Shown: positions 14,982 to 22,174 of the stretch, one piece after another
Numbering within the stretch: the first letter of the stretch is position 1
Layout: each line of letters starts with the position of its first letter
IMG/VR virus record: IMGVR_UViG_3300048113_000249
Span: 1-26,597 of that record
Reading direction: 5' to 3' (one strand)
Source of the DNA: a virus
Length of the DNA stretch: 26,597 bases
Notes under the pieces: model-generated
What the model saw: only the letters and a program-made list of their open reading frames with translations
What the model was told of the DNA's origin: nothing
Databases searched by the model: none
Program-made: the position numbers and the translations under genes

Positions 14982-16190
14982 TTAAAATAATGCCGAAGCA
15001 TAAATTAGGTTTGTGTCTAATGTTTGTAATCCTATTGCAGTTAATACTCTATTAAGAGGATCGATCATACATTTTTCAAATTGAGTATCGTAATCTACTT
15101 GTGGTGCAATTTCATAAGGATGTTCGTTTGGCATATATGCATAAACTTCTGATATTGGTGTTTTACAATTGTAAATCTTTAGCTTTTCACCATTACCAAT
15201 TACCTTATATTTGTTTTTATATTTTGAATTTTGGTTCAATAAGTAGTTATAGTAACCTGCAGCTTTTACATTTGCTGGACATTTAAGTCCTACTTGAAAT
15301 TCAATTTGATCGTCAACAATATACTTGTCAATATTATTAGTTCTACGATTAAATGAAATATCATCTATGTTTGCAAGTTGAAATTCTTTCTTGCTAGTTT
15401 TCATAAACTGTACAAGTTCTTGAAGTTCTTCTGCACCTGGTGTTTGCTGAGATTTAAATAAAATCTTTAGTGCTTCTACTAGCTTTTGTCTAGCAAACTT
15501 TGGTGTTGATGATTGAATAGTATCAAAGCCGATTGTTTTTACCTTCTTTAAATGAGGGTGTCTATCAGTAACTTCTAGTTTATCATCCCATGCAATGTTT
15601 TGAATATACTTTTTCTTAGACATCCAAATACCATTATATGCTAATGATTCTAATTCAAAGAATAAGAAATTATCTGTGTTTCTAAGTTCTGCATATTTAT
15701 GCATGGTTGCGGTAATATAATCCTTAAGTCTAAATGCGTAAAATGCTAATATGAATTCATCAAGTGGTAAAGCCTTCTCTTCGTCTTTCCAAACAATAGT
15801 TTCATAAAGATCTTGGAACTGTACGTAACATGAATCTGTATCAATATAGATTACCGCTGGTTTTTCAACTTTACCTTTAACAGTTAAGCCGAATTGTTCA
15901 TGTACTTTAGTGTCCTTGTGCCAAAACTCATTTACATACTTATTAAGTATGGTTTCAGAATATAGAATTGCGTTCTTACCTTGTTTCGTAATAGATTCTG
16001 CAATATCAATATTGAAGAAGTGAAACCACTTGTTACCGAATGCACCGTAGATAGAGTTAAGAGTTAATTTTACTGCTTGTTCATAAGCGGTATATTTAGC
16101 AGATAGCTGCTTGTAATGACTTACAAGCAGCTCTGCATCTTCTCTACTAAGTTGATCGATTGGTTTCTCAGTAAGTGACTCTATATTCAT
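14982..16190 (-). CDS. 43: DNA polymerase gp43, C-terminal fragment (motifs B and C, thumb)
   Basis: This 402-residue piece of a family B polymerase begins with about 35 residues predicted to be the second fingers helix, then motif B KLTLNSIYGAFGN (Lys41, Asn45, Tyr48), motif C IYIDTDSCY (Asp117, Asp119), the KKKYIQN motif after that, and a thumb. No exonuclease and no motif A are present; these are in the separate ORF at 20768-22174. Together the pieces total 870 residues, close to T4 gp43 (898). It starts 3 nt after the gp45 gene and ends SALF, which could serve as a clamp-binding tail. I see no intein sequence at its N terminus. Confidence 0.92.
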   Translation of the reverse strand: MNIESLTEKPIDQLSREDAELLVSHYKQLSAKYTAYEQAVKLTLNSIYGAFGNKWFHFFNIDIAESITKQGKNAILYSETILNKYVNEFWHKDTKVHEQFGLTVKGKVEKPAVIYIDTDSCYVQFQDLYETIVWKDEEKALPLDEFILAFYAFRLKDYITATMHKYAELRNTDNFLFFELESLAYNGIWMSKKKYIQNIAWDDKLEVTDRHPHLKKVKTIGFDTIQSSTPKFARQKLVEALKILFKSQQTPGAEELQELVQFMKTSKKEFQLANIDDISFNRRTNNIDKYIVDDQIEFQVGLKCPANVKAAGYYNYLLNQNSKYKNKYKVIGNGEKLKIYNCKTPISEVYAYMPNEHPYEIAPQVDYDTQFEKCMIDPLNRVLTAIGLQTLDTNLIYASALF

Positions 16191-16193
16191 ATA

Positions 16194-16937
16194 TTAAGCT
16201 GTTTGACAAGTTGAAACAGTTAATAGTGTTTGGGATTCTACTGATTGAAATACAATCTTAGAGTCTGAGATATGTACTTTTTGTTCTTCTCTATCTAAAA
16301 GATTTAAATACTTCTTATAGACAGTTACTTCTCCATTACCATTTGATTCTGGATTAATTGTAGCGTTAAATGATTTTCCACTTACAGCTACTCCTGTGCC
16401 ATTTGCTTTTACGCTAAATGTTTCTTCTTTATCAAGTCCAAATAAGTTCTTTACTTTACCGATGGTATGTGTGTCCATGTTAAAGCTAAACTTAGTATTG
16501 TCAATAGCAAAGATAGCTGCTTGTTGGTCTGGTGATAAATCTTTAAAACCTAATGAAGGCTCTGAACAAGATAATGTAATTTCTAATTCATCATTAAACA
16601 TTCTCAATGAAGATGCGATTAATTCGCCTTCTTGTTCAATGAATTCTAATTCTCCTTTAATAGCGTCTGCATCAAAGTGTTTGATAGCTTCGATAACCTT
16701 TGCTCCTTCAAAGAAGGCAACCTTCATTTCTAGGTCAGTATCAGGCCATTCGCTGATTTGAAAAATCTTATCACATTCAACGGCATGTGATTTTACAGCA
16801 TCTCTTTGTGGGAGATATACTGCGGAAGTTATTTGTCCATCTTTGATTTTCATGTAGACAAATGAGTCAATTAGTTTAACTCGGTTAATAAAACCTGTTA
16901 AAGCGTGTTGGTCAATTCGATCAATTTGTAGTTTCAT
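16194..16937 (-). CDS. 45: Sliding clamp gp45-like
   Basis: This 247-residue protein (T4 gp45 is 228) is predicted to be beta-rich with two similar halves, as expected for a trimeric PCNA-like clamp. There are no catalytic motifs to anchor the call. It rests on size, acidic composition, segments such as SFVYMKIKDGQITSAVYL and FNMDTHTIGKVKNLFGLD in clamp-like positions, and the location directly upstream of the polymerase fragment that must bind it. In T4 it also supports late transcription through gp55 and gp33. A terminator at 16995-17024 isolates it from the gene upstream. Confidence 0.7.
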   Translation of the reverse strand: MKLQIDRIDQHALTGFINRVKLIDSFVYMKIKDGQITSAVYLPQRDAVKSHAVECDKIFQISEWPDTDLEMKVAFFEGAKVIEAIKHFDADAIKGELEFIEQEGELIASSLRMFNDELEITLSCSEPSLGFKDLSPDQQAAIFAIDNTKFSFNMDTHTIGKVKNLFGLDKEETFSVKANGTGVAVSGKSFNATINPESNGNGEVTVYKKYLNLLDREEQKVHISDSKIVFQSVESQTLLTVSTCQTA

Positions 16938-16991
16938 CTAAATATATTTTTGTTTGATAGTTATACTAGTAAAGTGCTAGTTTGTTTCATT

Positions 16992-17024
16992 AAAAAAGCC
17001 CAGGATCCTAGAAACCTGGGCTTT
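16992..17024 (-). terminator. Intrinsic terminator after the outer-membrane protein gene
   Basis: A 10-bp stem, AAAGCCCAGG (16995-17004) with CCTGGGCTTT (17015-17024), and a 10-nt loop. On the minus strand it is followed by six T. It ends the outer-membrane protein transcript before gp45. Confidence 0.88.
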
Positions 17025-17043
17025 AAACCAAATTAGATTTAGC

Positions 17044-17460
17044 TTAGAATTTTAAGCCGAACCCAATTTGAAGGTTAGTTGTTTCAGCTCCTAAATCGTA
17101 AACGATTTTTGGATCTACAAACATTGCTCCTTTGTGGAACTCAAACATTTTACCTACACCTAATTGAGCTTGATCGAAATCAAAGTCGTTTAGTGCAACG
17201 TAGCCAAAGAATCCTTTATGGAAGTATCTTCCTTCTAGACCTAAGACCATGTCTTCTGTTGAGTCTGCTTGTGTCAAATTCATTCCAACCATATAGTTGT
17301 CAGAAAAAGCATAGCCAATTGTTGGCTGGATTGATAACTCAGTCCATGCCGTGTTAGTAATATCGCCAGTACCTACGTACCAGTCACCTTTTGCGTTTTG
17401 CGCGTTTGCACCTAAAGTTGTTAAGACAACTAGTGCCATTGATAAAATAAAATTTTTCAT
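17044..17460 (-). CDS. Small outer-membrane beta-barrel-like protein with signal peptide
   Basis: This 138-residue protein begins with a clear Sec signal peptide (MKNFILSMALVVLTTLGANA, cleavage expected near NAQ at residues 19-21). The mature 117 residues alternate polar and hydrophobic residues in short strands with Gly and aromatic residues (KGDWYVGTGDI, TIGYAFSDNYMVGMNL, VLGLEGRYFHKGFFGYVAL) and end in Phe (LQIGFGLKF), the usual signature of outer-membrane barrels. It looks like a six- to eight-strand porin/OmpA-like domain of Bacteroidota. It has its own terminators on both sides. Possible roles are receptor masking, superinfection exclusion or membrane change during infection; none is shown. 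It is most likely host-derived. Confidence 0.8.
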   Translation of the reverse strand: MKNFILSMALVVLTTLGANAQNAKGDWYVGTGDITNTAWTELSIQPTIGYAFSDNYMVGMNLTQADSTEDMVLGLEGRYFHKGFFGYVALNDFDFDQAQLGVGKMFEFHKGAMFVDPKIVYDLGAETTNLQIGFGLKF

Positions 17461-17492
17461 AATAAATTAATTTGGTTTGTAAAATCTTCTAC

Positions 17493-17594
17493 TCAGTCTG
17501 CAGTTTGCAGTATTCTAGGATTAGATGTAGAAGTAACTGCTACTTGTGTTTGAGCAGTATGGGTTAATATTTTTGTTAACGAATGATTGTTCAT
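17493..17594 (-). CDS. Possible 33-residue leader peptide upstream of the outer-membrane gene
   Basis: ATG at 17594 has an A-rich leader (TTAACAAAGAA) like real starts in this phage. It encodes MNNHSLTKILTHTAQTQVAV and 13 further residues before TGA. The product is Thr/Ser/Gln-rich with no domain. Two short inverted repeats lie inside it (ACTGCT 17536-17541 with AGCAGT 17553-17558; CTGCA 17498-17502 with TGCAG 17506-17510), so the stretch could instead be a structured 5' leader. Confidence 0.3.
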   Translation of the reverse strand: MNNHSLTKILTHTAQTQVAVTSTSNPRILQTAD

Positions 17595-17640
17595 TTCTTT
17601 GTTAATGTAACAGTTTATACAGAGTATCTGTGCTTTGTTC

Positions 17641-17648
17641 CAAAAATA
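17641..17648 (-). promoter_or_regulatory. Possible Bacteroidota-type -7 element upstream of the outer-membrane gene
   Basis: The minus strand reads TATTTTTG, which fits the Bacteroidota -7 consensus TAnnTTTG. No convincing TTTG element lies at the right distance upstream, so this is weak. It is offered because the terminator at 17663-17701 requires a promoter somewhere in 17461-17660. Confidence 0.25.
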
Positions 17649-17662
17649 ATTAACAAACTTGT

Positions 17663-17701
17663 AAAAAAAGTAAGGCCAGGAAGTAGCGAACCCCTGGCCT
17701 T
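17663..17701 (-). terminator. Intrinsic terminator after nrdA
   Basis: A 9-bp stem, AAGGCCAGG (17672-17680) with CCTGGCCTT (17693-17701), and a 12-nt loop. On the minus strand it is followed by AC and seven T. It ends the nrdB-nrdA transcript. Confidence 0.85.
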
Positions 17702-17704
17702 GAT

Positions 17705-17743
17705 CCGAGAACTATCTCGGTCCTAAGAAGTGGACTTAACCAC
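17705..17743 (-). other. Two extra hairpins between the nrdA stop and its terminator
   Basis: CCGAGA (17705-17710) pairs with TCTCGG (17715-17720) around 4 nt. GTGG (17730-17733) pairs with CCAC (17740-17743) around 6 nt. With the terminator they form three hairpins in a row within about 75 nt after the nrdA stop, possibly a stabilising 3' end or a small RNA. The rest of the gap (17461-17660) holds only the possible peptide and weak promoter listed separately. Confidence 0.45.
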
Positions 17744-17753
17744 AACTAAATTA

Positions 17754-19580
17754 TTATCCGTCGCAGCTTAAGCAATCTGGATCCATTGCTGCTTGTGCAA
17801 TATCTCCTCTTAATACGGATTCTGTTCTCATATAATAGAGAGTTTTAACTCCTTCTTTAAAGGCTTCTAAATGTACTTTATTAATAAACTTAGAATCTGC
17901 TTCATTAGGGAATGCTAAATTTAAACTTACAGCCTGATCAACATATTGTTGTCTAATACCTGCTTGTTTTACCAATTCTAATTGATTAATTTCTTTAAAT
18001 GTTTTAAAGATATTCTTAATAGGCACGTATTGGTCTTGTTCTAATTCAGGTAAAGCGTCTAATTTATTTTTAGTAATTATATTTTCTTTATTTGTAATAC
18101 TAGTAGCTACTTTAACATAGTAATCTTCAATAAATTCTAGTCCTTGTACAGAGCCGCCATCTGTTAAGATTTGATCCCATGTTTTTCTAGTATTCTTATT
18201 AATAAGTCCTAAGAAACCTTCTAATACTGGATTCTTTCTAATAAATGTACCCTTTGCAGTTTGTTCTGTGAACACGTTAGCCGCCCATGGCTCAATACCT
18301 GCAGATACATTACCCGCTAGTTTTGAGTTGCTTACAGTCGGTGCTATAGCTCTCAGGTGAGTGTTTCTCATTCCTGTACCTTTACACCATAATGGTTCGC
18401 CCATTTCTAATGCCATATCTCTTGAAGCCTTTTCACTTTCAGTTTCTAATTGCTTAAAGATCTTTCTAGTTTCAAATTGTGCTGATAAGCCTTCAAATGG
18501 AATACCTCTTTCTTGTAAATAAGTATGCCATCCAAGAACTCCAAGTCCTAGTGCTCTACCTTTTTCTGCAGATCTTACAGAATTCTCAAAGCCTCTCATG
18601 AATTTTGCCTTTTGAACAAATTCATCTAGGACTCCGTCAAGGAACCAAGTTGCTGTGTAAATAAGATCTGTATTTTTCCATTCATCATATCTTGCTAAGT
18701 TAACAGAAGATAAACAACATACAAAAGAATGAGATTCATCTGTGTGTAAAGTAATTTCAGAACAGATATTAGTCATATAAACTTTTAATCCGTTTTGTTT
18801 GTATGCATCAGGGTTAGCTCTATTAATATTGCCCTTAAACATCACGTATGGTTCACCAGTCGCTTTTCTTTTTCTTAAGACTGCAATCCATCTCTTTCTA
18901 GCCTCTTTGTCGCCAGCTTCAATCTTTTGCATAAATCCATCTGGTACTACAACACATTGATGAAGATTAAGAGATTGTCTATTAACATCTCCTTTAGGCT
19001 CTCTAATTTCTAGCCATTCCCAGAAGTCACCATGTTCAATGTCAATATTAACACTTGCTGCTCCTCTACGCACAGAACCCTGATTGGTTGCCAATATAGT
19101 ACTGTCGTATATTTTAGTGAATGGTACAACACCATCGCTCGTTCCATTTCCTGTAATGTTACTTCCAGCGGGTCTGATTTGATTTATACCGATGCCTACT
19201 CCACCGCCATGTTTTGCGAGTAGCATCATTTCTAGGTTTTTAGCACCGATGTCGTGAATAGAATCTGCTACATCAATACCAAAACATGAAATAGGAAGAC
19301 CTCTTTCTAGCCCTGTGTTTGATAGAACTGGGCTAGCTAAGTTTAACCATCCCTTCCATATATAATCAAAGAACTTTGTTGCTAGTTCTGGTTTATTAAG
19401 ACGTCTTGCTACTGTAGTTGATACTCTCCAATATGCGTCTTTTGGTTTTTCATCTCCAAACAGATACCCTGCTGAGATTGTTTTTACGTAGACTTCGGTG
19501 TTTGCCCAAAGTGGAAAATCCACTCCGAGTTCCCATCCTAAATGTTCTCCGTGGTTTTTTTGTTTAGTTTCTTGTGCCAT
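17754..19580 (-). CDS. nrdA: Class Ia ribonucleotide reductase, large subunit NrdA
   Basis: This 608-residue alpha subunit reduces ribonucleoside diphosphates to supply dNTPs. All key residues are present: redox Cys99 in SCFG, the catalytic triad in NICSE (Asn271, Cys273, Glu275), the second redox Cys at 288/289, the radical-transfer pair Tyr582-Tyr583 (LYYMRTES), and the C-terminal CLSC (Cys603, Cys606) that thioredoxin or glutaredoxin recharges. The N terminus lacks the usual allosteric ATP-cone of about 90 residues, so dATP inhibition of overall activity is probably absent, a common trait of phage enzymes. It follows nrdB by 9 nt and is closed by a terminator. It sits between the two halves of the polymerase gene. 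Confidence 0.96.
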   Translation of the reverse strand: MAQETKQKNHGEHLGWELGVDFPLWANTEVYVKTISAGYLFGDEKPKDAYWRVSTTVARRLNKPELATKFFDYIWKGWLNLASPVLSNTGLERGLPISCFGIDVADSIHDIGAKNLEMMLLAKHGGGVGIGINQIRPAGSNITGNGTSDGVVPFTKIYDSTILATNQGSVRRGAASVNIDIEHGDFWEWLEIREPKGDVNRQSLNLHQCVVVPDGFMQKIEAGDKEARKRWIAVLRKRKATGEPYVMFKGNINRANPDAYKQNGLKVYMTNICSEITLHTDESHSFVCCLSSVNLARYDEWKNTDLIYTATWFLDGVLDEFVQKAKFMRGFENSVRSAEKGRALGLGVLGWHTYLQERGIPFEGLSAQFETRKIFKQLETESEKASRDMALEMGEPLWCKGTGMRNTHLRAIAPTVSNSKLAGNVSAGIEPWAANVFTEQTAKGTFIRKNPVLEGFLGLINKNTRKTWDQILTDGGSVQGLEFIEDYYVKVATSITNKENIITKNKLDALPELEQDQYVPIKNIFKTFKEINQLELVKQAGIRQQYVDQAVSLNLAFPNEADSKFINKVHLEAFKEGVKTLYYMRTESVLRGDIAQAAMDPDCLSCDG

Positions 19581-19589
19581 ATAATTGTA

Positions 19590-20591
19590 TTAATCAAATA
19601 AGTTATCGTCGTCCCAGTTTTCACCTTCTCCAGCTTTAGCGTAGTCAGTTGGTCTAACTGCAAAAAAGTCTGTGTGAGTGTGACCTCCGGTTAAATGGTA
19701 GAACCATTCTAGTTGATCGGCTGCTTCCTCATCATATTCAAATGCTGATTCGTAACCTAATTCAACTAATTTTTCATTAGCTCTCTTAGTAATGAAATGT
19801 TTTAGATCGCTAGCCTTTAAATTGTCTAGGTCTCCGTTTTCAAAGATCTTATCAATAAAGTTATGTTCTAAATAAATGATAAGTTCTGCTGCTTTTAATA
19901 CGTCTGCTTGAACCGATTGTTTCAAGTCTGGGTATTCTTCACACATGTGTCTGAATAATTTACATCCCATTCTAGAATGTAAAGATTCATCTCTTACTGA
20001 CCACTTCATTTGTTGGCCAATACCTTTTAATAAGTTTCTCATTTGGAATGAGTATAAAACTGCAAAAGAACTATAAAGTGAACAACCCTCTGCAAACGCC
20101 GAAAAAATTGCAAGAGACCTAGCAACCTCATTTCTGGCTTGCTTACTTACCTTTAAATCTTTATGAGTATACGGTGCAGTAGTCGATGTTAATAGCTCAA
20201 ATTTCTCTGCAGTTGCAGGTTCATGTAAAAAAGCTTCAAAATCCTCAAGACCTAAAGTCTCGTTTAAATAAGAATAAGCAGTTGCATGAATAGTCTCTTG
20301 TGAGCCGAACATCATTGCCATTTGTTTTATCTCATGCTTTGGAAACCATTGAGTTACAAATTGAGTCCAGTAATCAGATACTGCACATTCAGTTTGTGCA
20401 AAACCTAAAAGAATATTTCCGACTAAATGTTTTTCATGGGGTAATAGATTTTCATTCCAATCTTTTACGTCTCCTTGCATGGAGATCTCAGTGTGCAGCC
20501 AGAATGCTTGCGCTTGTTTTAACCAACCCTCTGTATAATATTCAGGGTATTCAAATGGTTTAAACGGAATTCTTTCAGTAAATAATGACAT
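19590..20591 (-). CDS. nrdB: Class I ribonucleotide reductase, small subunit NrdB
   Basis: This 333-residue beta subunit carries the diiron centre and tyrosyl radical. Probable ligands are Glu68 (FAQTECAVSD), Glu99 and His102 (QETIHATAY), Glu168 (FAEGCSLY), and Glu202 and His205 (RDESLHSRMG). Tyr106 is at the radical position, so this is not the Phe-containing Mn/Fe subclass. The first ligand appears to be Glu where E. coli has Asp84, by my alignment. The C terminus DDDNLFD would dock on NrdA. The gene is preceded by a terminator and a regulatory-looking gap, and an A-rich leader (AAAACAAAATATACCAA) precedes the ATG. Confidence 0.95.
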   Translation of the reverse strand: MSLFTERIPFKPFEYPEYYTEGWLKQAQAFWLHTEISMQGDVKDWNENLLPHEKHLVGNILLGFAQTECAVSDYWTQFVTQWFPKHEIKQMAMMFGSQETIHATAYSYLNETLGLEDFEAFLHEPATAEKFELLTSTTAPYTHKDLKVSKQARNEVARSLAIFSAFAEGCSLYSSFAVLYSFQMRNLLKGIGQQMKWSVRDESLHSRMGCKLFRHMCEEYPDLKQSVQADVLKAAELIIYLEHNFIDKIFENGDLDNLKASDLKHFITKRANEKLVELGYESAFEYDEEAADQLEWFYHLTGGHTHTDFFAVRPTDYAKAGEGENWDDDNLFD

Positions 20592-20662
20592 TTGGTATAT
20601 TTTGTTTTTTAGTTGTGTTTAATTTTAATTATTACTTCATTTTAAGTAAAGGTCCTTTAGAC

Positions 20663-20684
20663 TAAAAAAGGTCTGTCTAGACCT
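20663..20684 (-). terminator. Short intrinsic terminator upstream of nrdB
   Basis: On the minus strand AGGTCT (20684-20679), loop AGAC, then AGACCT (20674-20669) and a run of six T. The stem is only 6 bp, so it may be a partial terminator or attenuator between the polymerase N-terminal fragment and nrdB. A 13-bp palindrome, TAAAGGTCCTTTA (20647-20659), lies just beyond it and could be an operator. Confidence 0.6.
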
Positions 20685-20713
20685 GATTCAATCTCTTAAT
20701 ACCTAATAAACGA

Positions 20714-20754
20714 CGGTAGTAATACTTGATGAATTATATATCGTATTACTGCCG
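20714..20754 (-). other. Long hairpin carrying a late-promoter motif in its loop
   Basis: CGGTAGTAATAC (20714-20725) and GTATTACTGCCG (20743-20754) form a 12-bp stem with one imperfect pair and a 17-nt loop. It lies 13 nt beyond the stop of the polymerase N-terminal fragment. It lacks a T tract, so it is not a simple terminator on the minus strand. Confidence 0.6.
20734..20742 (-). promoter_or_regulatory. GATATATAA motif upstream of nrdB, inside a hairpin loop
   Basis: This exact copy of the late-promoter candidate is 142 nt upstream of the nrdB ATG. It is the only exact copy not directly before a structural gene. The short terminator at 20663-20684 lies between it and nrdB. Confidence 0.4.
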
Positions 20755-20767
20755 GGGTTTATTGAAT

Positions 20768-22174
20768 TTAGAGCTTAAATTTTTTTGTCAATTCGTCGGC
20801 TTTTGTGTAATATTCATAAGATGTTTTCTTATACTCTTTTCTTTGGCCATATAAATCACCTAGAATCTTTTTAAGAATACTATCTTCTTTTTTATACACA
20901 ACTCCATTTTCGCATACAATAACAGATTCATCTTTACGACGTTCTTTTATTTCTGCTTCTCCTACCATCTCAATAAATGCATCCGGTGAAATGTTAAACT
21001 GTCTCATTATAGATGGATATAGTGATGCAAAATCAAATGCACTTACACCACCATAATAACCCACAATAGGCTGTTTAACAAAAGCACCTTCATACTTAGC
21101 TTCTTTTTTACTGTCTGCTTTGTCGTATTCTACACCAATACGTTGTCCTTGCTCTGTTAACTTACGAGCAATTAAAGATTCAGTAACAGCCACCGGGGAG
21201 GCAGCTTTATATAATGGCATTCTTGTAATCGTAGCTAAGGTTAAAAGAACTTCCATAGATCTAAGTTTCTGATCTATGTAATAAACTAAACAAGAGTCAA
21301 TTACGTTATAGAAGACATATTTCTTAAAGTCATTCTCGTAAAGATCTTGTAAAGATCCACTATATTGTATTTTACTAATACCGCCAAGCACTGCACCAGA
21401 TACAAATGCTAACGCGTTAGATTCTTTTACAGCAACCGAACGATCGTACTTATCATATAATTGCATGTAATCTAAGATACCCATGTGTAGAGGTCTAGAG
21501 TCTTTTCTATCTAAAGCGCCAGTGATTGCAACCTTTTCTAAATCTATTTGTAAGATTTTACAACGGTTTACAATATACTGCCAGTCATAGTTAATAAAGT
21601 TCCATCCTGTCATCATAGGGAATTTAGGTAAAAACTTATGTAGGAAAGTATAAACCATATCATACTCCGACTTAAATTTGTAATAACTAAATTCCCAATC
21701 AGAATCATAATTCTTGAGATGCTCATTAGTGTCATCTTCAATAGCTTTGATTTGTTTAGAGTCTAGATCTTCAAGGCCTAATACAATAGCCTTTTTATCT
21801 GGGGTAATAATTGAGAATGTTAATATTCGAGATTTAGCTTCTTCAGGTTTTGGAAAACCATCTACAATTTCAGTCTCAATATCAACAAAATATGTTTTAG
21901 GCATATTAAACTCAAAGATTTCTTCTTGATCTTTTTCTGGTAGACCATCCATAAAGTAAAGAAGTGAAAACTTATTAAAGGATCTAGAAATAGATTTCTT
22001 AAGTGGTCGCCCGTCCCAATTTGTAGTGGAACGATCTTTCCATTTATCATTATCTTTTGCTACAACCCAATTCTGAAATTTATCAATTCCATATCGTTTA
22101 AATGATACTGTACCCTCTTTGTTATAGTAAGATACAATTACTTCTTTCTCTTTTTGCTCAATATCTAATAACAT
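20768..22174 (-). CDS. 43: DNA polymerase gp43, N-terminal fragment (exonuclease, motif A)
   Basis: This 468-residue piece has an intact 3'-5' exonuclease: Exo I VDIETE (Asp98, Glu100), Exo II NFINYD (Asp197) and Exo III YNVID (Tyr289, Asp293). Palm motif A follows as DFASLYPSI (Asp381). The first fingers helix GQRKEYKKTSYEYY ends the protein at KKFKL and a stop. Motifs B and C are absent and are found in the ORF at 14982-16190. The break therefore falls at the tip of the fingers, and no intein sequence follows residue 468. The ATG overlaps the dUTPase stop by one base (TAATG), so this fragment belongs to the upstream modification/nucleotide operon. Confidence 0.93.
   Translation of the reverse strand: MLLDIEQKEKEVIVSYYNKEGTVSFKRYGIDKFQNWVVAKDNDKWKDRSTTNWDGRPLKKSISRSFNKFSLLYFMDGLPEKDQEEIFEFNMPKTYFVDIETEIVDGFPKPEEAKSRILTFSIITPDKKAIVLGLEDLDSKQIKAIEDDTNEHLKNYDSDWEFSYYKFKSEYDMVYTFLHKFLPKFPMMTGWNFINYDWQYIVNRCKILQIDLEKVAITGALDRKDSRPLHMGILDYMQLYDKYDRSVAVKESNALAFVSGAVLGGISKIQYSGSLQDLYENDFKKYVFYNVIDSCLVYYIDQKLRSMEVLLTLATITRMPLYKAASPVAVTESLIARKLTEQGQRIGVEYDKADSKKEAKYEGAFVKQPIVGYYGGVSAFDFASLYPSIMRQFNISPDAFIEMVGEAEIKERRKDESVIVCENGVVYKKEDSILKKILGDLYGQRKEYKKTSYEYYTKADELTKKFKL

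Noticed and set aside
17660-17753. tRNA or tmRNA-like gene after nrdA (GGTTCG looked like a T loop)
   Set aside because: The loop is too long, no 7-bp acceptor stem is found, and the hairpin spacing does not give a cloverleaf. The last stem works as an intrinsic terminator.
14982-22174. Polymerase split explained by a split intein or homing endonuclease
   Set aside because: The N-terminal fragment stops right after KKFKL with no intein N-terminal block, the C-terminal fragment starts directly with a fingers helix, and no endonuclease-like ORF lies between them.
14982-22174. Polymerase split as a sequencing error or frameshift
   Set aside because: The halves are separated by several intact genes with good start and stop contexts, which a local error cannot produce.
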